This document shows positions 1 to 5,209 of a DNA stretch of 9,414 nucleotides, in pieces. Source of the stretch: an uncultured Clostridium sp. (GTDB lineage: Bacteria; Bacillota; Clostridia; Peptostreptococcales; Peptostreptococcaceae); the NCBI GenBank assembly GCA_900557165.1, contig USRS01000091.1, positions 1-9,414 on the forward strand. Direction: 5' to 3'. The position numbers were made by a program, and so were the translations under genes. Below the pieces are notes generated by a model that saw only the letters and a list, made by a program, of their open reading frames with translations, did not search any database and was not told the DNA's origin. Position 1 is the stretch's first letter, and every line of letters begins with the position of its first letter.

Positions 1-2
1 AT

Positions 3-26
3 TTAAAGGCTAGACGTGAAGCCTAA
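3..26 (+). CDS. 3' end of an upstream gene (partial, unidentified)
   Basis: An open frame entering from the left edge reads LKARREA and stops at TAA (24-26), 35 bp before the cooC start. No other frame is better supported over so short a stretch. Because cooC genes often follow a carbon monoxide dehydrogenase gene, this could be the tail of such a gene, but seven residues cannot identify it. That link is inference from context only. Confidence 0.35.
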   Translation, partial: LKARREA

Positions 27-45
27 TTTATATACATTATTATAC

Positions 46-52
46 GAGGGGG
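46..52 (+). promoter_or_regulatory. Ribosome binding site that sets the cooC start
   Basis: GAGGGGG lies 9 bases before the ATG at 62 but only 3 bases before the in-frame GTG at 56. The spacing favours the ATG. Confidence 0.75.
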
Positions 53-61
53 AAAGTGACT

Positions 62-829
62 ATGTCATACAATATAGCTGTAGCAGGTAAAGGTGGTACA
101 GGAAAAACTAGTTTAACAGGAATACTTATTGATTATTTGACTAAAGAAAAAAAAGGTGAAACACTTGTTGTAGATGCAGATGCTAACTGTAATATAAATG
201 ATGTTTTAGGCATGGAATTAAATGGAACGATCGGTGAAATAAAAGAAAAAGCAAACCAAATGGAACAAAAAAGAGAACAATATCCAGGTGGAATGACTAA
301 ATCTCAATATTTAGAATACGAGTTAAATTCTATTATTGAAGAAGGTAATGGATATGATTTACTTGTAATGGGAAGATCTGAAGGAGAAGGATGCTATTGT
401 TATGTAAATTCCATATTAAAAAGACAAATACAATTAATGTCAGGACATTATGACTATGTTGTCATGGATAATGAAGCTGGAATGGAACATTTAAGTAGAA
501 AAACACTTAGAGAAATAGATGATTTATTATTAATAAGTGATTGTTCTGCTAGAAGTATAGAAGCTGTTGCTAGAATTAGAGACTTAGCTAAAGAAATGGG
601 AATTAGAGTAGGAAGAACTTCTTTAATAGTAAATAAAGCACCAAATGGACAGTTAAATGATGGTATAAGAAGAGAAATAGAAAGATTTGATTTAAATCTG
701 TTAGGTGTAGTACCAATGGATGAAATGATATTTGAATATGATTGTAATAGAAGACCTTTAGTTGAATTACCAGAAGATTCAAAGGCGAGAATAGCAGTGA
801 AAGATATATTTGAAAAATTAAATATATAA
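62..829 (+). CDS. cooC: Carbon monoxide dehydrogenase nickel-insertion ATPase CooC
   Basis: This is a cytoplasmic SIMIBI/MinD-type P-loop ATPase of 255 residues. CooC-family proteins bind nickel at a dimer interface and use ATP to help load the Ni-Fe-S cluster of carbon monoxide dehydrogenase. Visible motifs are a deviant Walker A, GKGGTGKTS (residues 9-17), the switch-like VVDADAN (36-42), the family signature CYC at Cys111-Cys113 (nickel/dimer site) within GEGCYCYVN, and DNEAGMEHLSR (126-136), which is highly typical of CooC. An in-frame GTG at 56 would add two residues, but the Shine-Dalgarno spacing favours ATG 62. Its promoter is not in the window; it may be co-transcribed with the truncated gene on the left. 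The gene ends at a hairpin shared with the convergent membrane-protein gene. The CODH or acetyl-CoA synthase it would serve is not visible here. AcsF-type maturation factors belong to the same family and cannot be excluded. Confidence 0.9.
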   Translation: MSYNIAVAGKGGTGKTSLTGILIDYLTKEKKGETLVVDADANCNINDVLGMELNGTIGEIKEKANQMEQKREQYPGGMTKSQYLEYELNSIIEEGNGYDLLVMGRSEGEGCYCYVNSILKRQIQLMSGHYDYVVMDNEAGMEHLSRKTLREIDDLLLISDCSARSIEAVARIRDLAKEMGIRVGRTSLIVNKAPNGQLNDGIRREIERFDLNLLGVVPMDEMIFEYDCNRRPLVELPEDSKARIAVKDIFEKLNI

Positions 830-850
830 TTATTTAACTAAAATCAACAA

Positions 851-875
851 AAGCAGCATATAAATTATGCTGCTT
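851..875. terminator. Shared hairpin terminator between convergent genes
   Basis: AAGCAGCATA (851-860) pairs perfectly with TATGCTGCTT (866-875) around a 5-base loop. The U-richer tail is on the minus strand (TTTTGTTGATTTT), with a weaker CTTCTTCATT tail on the plus strand. It lies 22 bp beyond the cooC stop. The stop codon of the convergent gene (865-867) and its last codons lie inside the hairpin, so its 3' coding end doubles as terminator. Confidence 0.7.
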
Positions 876-1302
876 CTTCATTATCAAGGCTATTATCAAA
901 TTTTAAATCAAAAAACATATTCATAAAAAAACAAATTATAGAAAATAAAAATGCAGTTGTCATAGAACAACTTATACCTTTTATAAAATATTCTGTTATA
1001 CCTATTAAAACCATACTTACGGAAATATCAGCAAAAAAGAATATGCAGTAATACTCCAATGTAGATATGTTTTTAACTTCTTTAGCAATTTTAAAAAAAG
1101 AAAAAATTATAAGTTCTACAGGTAAGGATATAATATAATAAATTGCAATAAATTTAGCTAAACTAATAACACTATTATATTTTAAACCTAAAGCAGATAG
1201 AACTGCTCCTCCAAAGAAAAATAAAATAACATATCCTATAATAAATAAAATAATAAATAAAATAATAAGCATTAAAATGTCTTTAAGTTTTAAATTTGTC
1301 AT
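865..1302 (-). CDS. Small integral membrane protein, YrvL-like
   Basis: This 145-residue protein is mostly hydrophobic. About four membrane segments can be seen at roughly residues 9-37, 47-70, 84-108 and 114-132, with a short acidic tail ending DNEEAA. The arrangement of a first helix ending FFFGGAVLSALGLKYNSV, followed by a helix with a Pro-Val-Glu, resembles my recollection of the YrvL family of Firmicutes membrane proteins. This is tentative and has not been checked by a search. The start is supported by AGGAG at 1310-1314, 7 bases upstream of the ATG. It has its own promoter with an extended -10 and is therefore probably transcribed separately from the Fur-family gene upstream, although 76 bp without a clear terminator also allows read-through. 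The 3' end is embedded in a hairpin shared with cooC. No catalytic motif is visible and I assign no function. Confidence 0.75.
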   Translation of the reverse strand: MTNLKLKDILMLIILFIILFIIGYVILFFFGGAVLSALGLKYNSVISLAKFIAIYYIISLPVELIIFSFFKIAKEVKNISTLEYYCIFFFADISVSMVLIGITEYFIKGISCSMTTAFLFSIICFFMNMFFDLKFDNSLDNEEAA

Positions 1303-1334
1303 AATAATTCTCCTAAATAAAATTAATATTAATA

Positions 1335-1363
1335 ATTATACCATATTGAAAAAATTTTTTCAT
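1335..1363 (-). promoter_or_regulatory. Promoter of the small membrane protein gene
   Basis: On the minus strand, TATAAT (1335-1340) is preceded by TGG, making an extended -10. A weak -35, ATGAAA (1358-1363), stands 17 bases away. The spacer holds a perfect 16-base A/T palindrome (1347-1362, TGA6T6CA pattern), which may simply be a curved A-tract. Confidence 0.55.
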
Positions 1364-1378
1364 GTATGTTTAAGTTTG

Positions 1379-1795
1379 TTATAATTTTTTTGCACATTCA
1401 GGACATATGCCTGTAAATTCAAGGTTATGACTAGTTATGGTAAAACCAGTTTCTTTACATAAATCATTTTCAAATTTTTTTAGAGGAGTACAACTTACTA
1501 AAACAACTTTATTACATAAAGAGCATACCAATTGATGTTTATGTTCTCTATTATTAATTTGATAATATGTTTTACCGTCATTACTTAATTGTTTTAAAAG
1601 TATACCTTTTTGGGTTAAAGCATTTAATGCTCTATATACTGTAGATAAATTCATATTAATCTCTTTTGAAGTTTTTTCTAAAATATCCTCACAAGTTAGA
1701 GGAGTTTTTGAATTATTTAGTACAGATAGAATTAATAATCTTTTTTTTGTGGTTTTTAAATTTGCTGATTTTAAAATGTTGTCTTCTTTATTCAT
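1379..1795 (-). CDS. zur: Fur-family metalloregulator, probably Zur
   Basis: The 138-residue protein has the standard Fur layout. An N-terminal winged helix-turn-helix (about 10-80, including NLSTVYRALNAL at 49-60) is followed by a metal-binding dimerisation domain. The Fur-family EHKHQLVCSLC segment supplies His85 and His87. Two CxxC pairs (Cys91/Cys94 and Cys131/Cys134) form the structural zinc site. Cys102 and His123 are further candidate ligands for the sensing site. The specificity call (zinc rather than iron or peroxide) rests on divergence from znuACB across a shared control region carrying two Fur/Zur-type palindromes; the sequence alone does not exclude Fur or PerR. Translation should start at the ATG at 1795, with GAGGG (1806-1810) 10 bases upstream. 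A strong promoter lies upstream and probably makes the gene autoregulated. Confidence 0.85.
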   Translation of the reverse strand: MNKEDNILKSANLKTTKKRLLILSVLNNSKTPLTCEDILEKTSKEINMNLSTVYRALNALTQKGILLKQLSNDGKTYYQINNREHKHQLVCSLCNKVVLVSCTPLKKFENDLCKETGFTITSHNLEFTGICPECAKKL

Positions 1796-1841
1796 ACTTT
1801 ATCATCCCTCAAATATTAAAAATAAGTTTATTTACAAAATA

Positions 1842-1870
1842 AGAATAAGCTTATTACAATCTTTTGTCAA
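1842..1870 (-). promoter_or_regulatory. zur promoter
   Basis: On the minus strand a perfect -35, TTGACA (1865-1870), is followed after 17 bases by the -10 TATTCT (1842-1847). The perfect palindrome AATAAGCTTATT (1844-1855) overlaps the -10 and spacer. The left operator (1878-1898) begins 7 bases upstream of the -35. Confidence 0.65.
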
Positions 1871-1877
1871 TAATGTA

Positions 1878-1898
1878 AAATGCATATGATTTGCACTT
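1878..1898. promoter_or_regulatory. Zur/Fur-type operator, left copy
   Basis: The 18-base core AAATGCATATGATTTGCA (1878-1895) is the exact reverse complement of 1937-1954. It is an imperfect palindrome of 7-1-7 architecture centred on 1888, with one outer end degenerate. It sits between the divergent -35 boxes and covers the first two bases of the znuA -35, so occupancy could affect both promoters. Assignment to Zur is inferred from neighbours. Confidence 0.65.
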
Positions 1899-1925
1899 GA
1901 CGAATATATATAGCAGTAGTACTAT
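1897..1925 (+). promoter_or_regulatory. znuACB promoter
   Basis: A good -35, TTGACG (1897-1902), is separated by 17 bases from a moderate -10, TACTAT (1920-1925). This places the start of transcription near 1932, directly before the right operator. A TATAAT at 1970-1975 has no matching -35 and would start transcription inside the ribosome binding site, so it is the poorer candidate. Confidence 0.55.
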
Positions 1926-1933
1926 TTACATGT

Positions 1934-1954
1934 AAATGCAAATCATATGCATTT
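1934..1954. promoter_or_regulatory. Zur/Fur-type operator, right copy
   Basis: This is a 21-base palindrome with a single mismatched pair (9 of 10 pairs), with core TGCAAATCATATGCA (1937-1951) and flanks AAA and TTT, centred on C1944. It lies immediately downstream of the predicted znuA transcription start, where a bound repressor would block initiation. Its 7-1-7 form resembles the Bacillus Zur box TCGTAATNATTACGA but with GC in place of CG. Its centre is 56 bp from that of the left copy. Confidence 0.7.
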
Positions 1955-1993
1955 ATTGTAATAGTAAATTATAATAAGGGGTGGAGTATTAAT

Positions 1994-2911
1994 ATGAAAA
2001 AGATAATATCTTTAATATTAATAATACCAACGTTACTTTTAGTTGGATGCACTAAAAATAACTTACAAGGACAAAATATAAAAAGTAAAGATAAGAAAAT
2101 AAAAATATACACAAGTATATATCCTCTTTATGATTTTACAAATAAAATTGGAGGCAAAAAAGTTGATGTAGTAAATTTAGTACCTGCAGGAGTAGAGCCT
2201 CATGATTGGGAAATGTCGACAAATGATATGATAAATCTTGAAAAATCAGATATGTTAATTTACAACGGAGCAGGTATTGAAAATTGGATTGATAAAGTTG
2301 TAAATAATCTAGATAACAAAGACATAGTTTATGTTAAAACAAGTGAAAATTTAGATTTACATAAGATTAAAAATGAAGATGGGAAAGAAACTTATGATCC
2401 ACATACATGGTTAAGTATAAAAAATGCCAAACTTGAAATGAAAAATATAAAAGATGCTTTGGTAAAATATGACCCAGATAATAAAGACTATTATGAAAAA
2501 AATTATGAAACTTATTCTAAAAAGTTTGATAAATTAGATAAAAAATATTTTACTACATTGAAACCAATAAAAAATAAGAATATAATAGTTGCCCATGAAG
2601 CTTTTGGATATTTATGTGAGGATTATAATATTAAGGAAGAGGCAATAGAAGGTTTAGTACCAGATAGTGAACCAGATCCAGTTAGAATGAGACAAATAAT
2701 AAAATTTGCTAAAAAAAATAATGTAAAAACTATATTCTTTGAAGAATTAGTAAGTCCTAAGGTAGCTGAAATAATTGCCAAAGAAGTAAATGCCAAAACA
2801 GAAGTATTAAATCCTTTAGAAAGTTTAAGTGAAGACCAAATAAAAAAGGGTGAAGATTATTTTTCTGTTATGGAAGAAAATTTACAAGTTTTATATGAAG
2901 CAATAAAATAA
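1994..2911 (+). CDS. znuA: Zinc-binding lipoprotein of the ABC importer, ZnuA/AdcA type
   Basis: This is an extracytoplasmic metal-binding protein of the cluster A-I (TroA-like) family, 305 residues, the usual length. A lipoprotein signal peptide (MKKIISLILII...) ends in the lipobox LVGC, so the mature protein should be lipid-anchored at Cys19. Likely zinc ligands are His70 (VEPHDW), His137 (YDPHTW), His201 (VAHEAFGYL) and an acidic residue, probably Glu276 in LNPLESL. Three histidines plus glutamate match the AdcA/AdcAII zinc pattern. The manganese proteins PsaA and MntA have Glu where this has His201. The long His/Asp-rich loop of Gram-negative ZnuA is absent. GGAG (1983-1986) lies 7 bases before the ATG. 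It is the first gene of the operon and expression is probably controlled by the two palindromic operators upstream. Confidence 0.92.
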   Translation: MKKIISLILIIPTLLLVGCTKNNLQGQNIKSKDKKIKIYTSIYPLYDFTNKIGGKKVDVVNLVPAGVEPHDWEMSTNDMINLEKSDMLIYNGAGIENWIDKVVNNLDNKDIVYVKTSENLDLHKIKNEDGKETYDPHTWLSIKNAKLEMKNIKDALVKYDPDNKDYYEKNYETYSKKFDKLDKKYFTTLKPIKNKNIIVAHEAFGYLCEDYNIKEEAIEGLVPDSEPDPVRMRQIIKFAKKNNVKTIFFEELVSPKVAEIIAKEVNAKTEVLNPLESLSEDQIKKGEDYFSVMEENLQVLYEAIK

Positions 2912-2935
2912 GAGTATAAATAGGGGGCTAAATAT

Positions 2936-3622
2936 ATGAAAAATATAATATCTGTTGAAAATGTATCTTTTGCCTATAATAAGGAAAATGTACTTCAAGA
3001 TATTATAATGTACGTAGATGAAGGAGATTTTGTTGGTATTGTTGGATGTAATGGCAGTGGTAAAAGTACGTTGATGAAGTTATTAATAGGCCAACTGACA
3101 CCGTCTAAAGGAAAAATAAAATTATTTAATGAAGAATTATCAAAAAGTAAAGATTTAAATAAAATAGGATATGTTCCTCAAATATCATTATCAAGTAATG
3201 CTACTTTTCCAGCTACAGTAGAGGAAATTGTTATGACAAATCTATATTCAAAAATTGGTTTTATGAAGTTTCCTAAAAAAGAGCATAAAGAAAAAGTAAA
3301 AGAAGTACTGAAAAAAGTTAATATGCAAGACTACTCAAAAAGATTAATTGGAAATTTATCAGGAGGACAACAGCAAAGAGTTATGATAGCTAAGGCATTG
3401 GTAAGTGACCCTAAAGTTATAATTTTAGATGAACCAACTACAGGCATTGATGCAGCCTCAGAAAAAAGTTTATACGCTCTTCTTAACAAATTAAACAAAG
3501 AATCAAAGATTACTATAATAATTGTAAGTCATGATTTTGAAAAAATTTCTCAATATACAAATAAAATATTTTCAGTAAACAAAAATAAAGTATCATTAAT
3601 TTATAGTAAAAATGGGGTGTAG
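2936..3622 (+). CDS. znuC: Zinc ABC transporter ATP-binding protein
   Basis: This 228-residue ATPase powers the importer from the cytoplasmic face of the membrane. All key ABC motifs are intact: Walker A GCNGSGKST (37-45), Q-loop glutamine in GYVPQ (Gln82), signature LSGGQQQ (141-147), Walker B VIILDEP (161-167) with catalytic Glu166, and the H-loop His199 in VSHD. Length is at the short end for ZnuC/AdcC/MntB-type ATPases. It begins 24 bp after znuA, with AGGGGG (2922-2927) 8 bases before the ATG. The znuB start follows 4 bp after its stop, so the three genes are one transcription unit. The ATPase alone does not distinguish zinc from manganese; substrate is inferred from ZnuA ligands and the Fur-family neighbour. 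Confidence 0.92.
   Translation: MKNIISVENVSFAYNKENVLQDIIMYVDEGDFVGIVGCNGSGKSTLMKLLIGQLTPSKGKIKLFNEELSKSKDLNKIGYVPQISLSSNATFPATVEEIVMTNLYSKIGFMKFPKKEHKEKVKEVLKKVNMQDYSKRLIGNLSGGQQQRVMIAKALVSDPKVIILDEPTTGIDAASEKSLYALLNKLNKESKITIIIVSHDFEKISQYTNKIFSVNKNKVSLIYSKNGV
3614..3619 (+). promoter_or_regulatory. Ribosome binding site that sets the znuB start
   Basis: GGGGTG lies 7 bases before the ATG at 3627. The earlier in-frame ATG at 3612 has no purine-rich site upstream and would overlap znuC, so the later start is preferred. Confidence 0.7.
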
Positions 3623-3626
3623 GAAA

Positions 3627-4412
3627 ATGTTTGAATATACTTTTATGAGAAAAGCCTTTGTAGTTGGAATTTTACTAGCTATAATAGTACCTTGTATAGG
3701 TATTATAGTAGTTTTAAAAAGATTATCTATGATGGGGGATGCTCTTTCTCACTCATCTTTAGCAGGTATTGCAGCAGGTTTAGTTCTTAGTATTAATCCA
3801 GTATTAGGCGCTGTAATTACATCTTTAATAGCTGCTTTTAGTATAGAATTTATAAGAAAAAAAATACCTAAATACTCAGAAATGTCTATAGCAATAATTA
3901 TGTCTGCTGGAGTTGGTTTAGCTGGGGTATTATCTGGATTTGTAAAAAATTCAGCAGATTTTAATAGTTTTTTGTTTGGTAGTATAGTAGCCATTACAGA
4001 TTTTGAATTAGTTATGGTTATAGGAATAAGTGTTTTAGTTATGATATGTTTTATATTACTATATAAAGAGTTAATGTATATGGCCTTTGACGAAGAAGGG
4101 GCTAGGATGGTTGGTATACCTGTAAAAAGCGTTAATTTTATATTTACTATACTAACTGCTTTTACAGTGTCTATAGCAGCTAGGACGGTAGGAGCGTTAA
4201 TAGTATCTTCCATGATGGTTGTACCTGTGGCTTGTGCTATGAAGTTTGCTAAAAGTTATAAACAAACAGTATTATTTTCCATATTACTTGCCTTAATATT
4301 TACTATTATAGGCTTAACTTTATCTTATTATTTAGGATTAAAACCAGGGGGAACAATAGTATTAAGTGGTGTAGCCTTTTTAATTTTAACAATAATAATA
4401 AAAAGAGATTAA
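3627..4412 (+). CDS. znuB: Zinc ABC transporter membrane permease, ABC-3 family
   Basis: This 261-residue polytopic protein forms the translocation channel that pairs with the ZnuC ATPase. It has about eight hydrophobic segments spread along the whole chain. ABC-3 family hallmarks are MGDALSHSSLAGIAAG near the N-terminus (about 36-51), the charged cytoplasmic segment FDEEGARMVGIPVK (about 154-167) that plausibly contacts the ATPase, and the C-terminal LKPGGTIVL (about 238-246). A longer version starting at 3612 would add five residues, but ribosome-site spacing argues against it. The stop codon overlaps the left arm of the operon terminator. A long open frame on the opposite strand (3749-4213) is an antisense shadow. 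Confidence 0.92.
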   Translation: MFEYTFMRKAFVVGILLAIIVPCIGIIVVLKRLSMMGDALSHSSLAGIAAGLVLSINPVLGAVITSLIAAFSIEFIRKKIPKYSEMSIAIIMSAGVGLAGVLSGFVKNSADFNSFLFGSIVAITDFELVMVIGISVLVMICFILLYKELMYMAFDEEGARMVGIPVKSVNFIFTILTAFTVSIAARTVGALIVSSMMVVPVACAMKFAKSYKQTVLFSILLALIFTIIGLTLSYYLGLKPGGTIVLSGVAFLILTIIIKRD

Positions 4413-4441
4413 GCAAGTTGATTAATACTTGCTTTTATTTT
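4411..4441 (+). terminator. Terminator of znuACB
   Basis: AAGCAAGT (4411-4418) pairs perfectly with ACTTGCTT (4427-4434) around an 8-base loop and runs into TTTTATTTT. The hairpin starts within the znuB stop codon. Confidence 0.85.
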
Positions 4442-4481
4442 GCAATTATATATAAAATAAGAAGGAAAAAATCATTAATAT

Positions 4482-4509
4482 TACTTATATTTGTTGAAAA
4501 ATATAGGTA
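4482..4509. repeat. Inverted repeat upstream of the HTH-RHH gene
   Basis: TACTTATATTT (4482-4492) pairs with AAATATAGGTA (4499-4509) as an 11-pair stem with one G-T pair and a 6-base loop (GTTGAA). It lies just upstream of the predicted promoter and has no U-tract. It could be an operator for the DNA-binding protein encoded downstream; this is inference, and such A/T-rich repeats also arise by chance. Confidence 0.4.
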
Positions 4510-4523
4510 TATAGAGGGATTTA

Positions 4524-4532
4524 TGGTACAAT
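4524..4532 (+). promoter_or_regulatory. Extended -10 promoter of the HTH-RHH gene
   Basis: TGGTACAAT is an extended -10 (TGN plus TACAAT at 4527-4532). No good -35 is seen at 16-18 bases, which extended -10 promoters tolerate. Predicted start of transcription is near 4539, leaving a leader of about 24 bases. Confidence 0.45.
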
Positions 4533-4562
4533 TATAAAAAAGGAATAGTATGGAGGCAATAT

Positions 4563-5171
4563 ATGAATTCTAAAGACAGAATAGAATTATTTCTAAAATA
4601 TCAAAGTGAGAATATGTCATTTGAAGATATTTCTAAAAAATTAGAAGTAAAACCTACTACACTTAGAAGAAGTTTAAATAAATATGGATATAAATCTAAT
4701 AATGGAATATATGAAAAATCAACAGATGAATCACAAATATCATTTGAAGATATTAAAAATAGTAGTAAAAGTGTTAAGAGTAATGCAAAAGGAAATAACA
4801 AAATAAAAAATAAAAGTAAAAAAAGTGAAATCACGCCAAAAGAAGAAGGAGTTAAAAAGAAAACCGCTAAACCTAAAAAAGATAGAAAAATTAATATAAG
4901 TCAAGATGATATGGATAAACTTTGTGAGGTTTATGATTGGTATATACAAGTAAAAGATAATAAAGCCTTACAAGTAAAAAAAACTTCTAATAAAAAAGAT
5001 ATATTATTGGAAAATGGAAATGTTAAAGATATAAAATCTGTTAATATCAGAGTTGAAAAGGAAACATGGGAAGAATTTGAAAGGTTATGTAGCAACTCAT
5101 CTTTCAATAAGAAAGAAATCATAACACAGGCATTGAAGGATTTTATGAAAACATATAAAAACCTTCTTTAA
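4563..5171 (+). CDS. Putative DNA-binding protein with N-terminal HTH and C-terminal ribbon-helix-helix
   Basis: This 202-residue cytoplasmic protein has three parts. Residues 1-45 look like a helix-turn-helix (MSFEDISKKLEVKPTTLRRS), in the style of resolvase or sigma-like HTHs that read 'which scheme, then recognise'. Residues about 60-110 are a low-complexity, very Lys/Ser/Asn-rich linker. Residues about 157-199 form a ribbon-helix-helix (CopG/MetJ-like) pattern: a short strand SVNIRVE, helix WEEFERLCSN, a turn, then helix KKEIITQALKDFMKTY. A short predicted helix (112-132, DDMDKLCEVYDWYIQVKD) lies between. Translation starts at ATG 4563 with GGAGG (4552-4556) 6 bases upstream. It is followed 38 bp later, with no terminator between, by a membrane-anchored repeat protein. 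I do not recognise a named family and give no function beyond probable DNA binding; plasmid-type and chromosomal regulators both use these folds. Confidence 0.75.
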   Translation: MNSKDRIELFLKYQSENMSFEDISKKLEVKPTTLRRSLNKYGYKSNNGIYEKSTDESQISFEDIKNSSKSVKSNAKGNNKIKNKSKKSEITPKEEGVKKKTAKPKKDRKINISQDDMDKLCEVYDWYIQVKDNKALQVKKTSNKKDILLENGNVKDIKSVNIRVEKETWEEFERLCSNSSFNKKEIITQALKDFMKTYKNLL

Positions 5172-5196
5172 AAGATAGACATGAAAAAGAGAATAT

Positions 5197-5202
5197 GAGG
5201 TG
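5197..5202 (+). promoter_or_regulatory. Ribosome binding site that sets the start of the tandem-repeat protein
   Basis: GAGGTG lies 7 bases before the ATG at 5210 and overlaps codons of the upstream in-frame ATG at 5195, which itself has no good site. The later ATG is preferred. Confidence 0.7.
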
Positions 5203-5209
5203 CGAGTAT

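Noticed and set aside
56..61. GTG start for cooC
   Set aside because: The ribosome site ends only 3 bases before it; ATG 62 has proper spacing and matches the usual CooC N-terminus.
1878..1954. Long inverted repeat as insertion-sequence ends, attenuator or riboswitch
   Set aside because: Each arm is itself an imperfect palindrome of Fur-family form, no transposase gene lies between, and the 41-bp interval holds the znuA promoter. Two operators explain it better.
1970..1975. TATAAT as the znuA -10
   Set aside because: No -35 at 16-18 bases, and transcription would begin within the ribosome binding site.
3749..4213. 154-residue open frame antisense to znuB
   Set aside because: It lies fully inside znuB, has no plausible ribosome binding site, and reflects the codon bias of the real gene.
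4601..5122. Several minus-strand open frames opposite the HTH-RHH gene
   Set aside because: Low-complexity hydrophobic translations arise from complementing Lys/Asn-rich codons; no start signals or recognisable domains.
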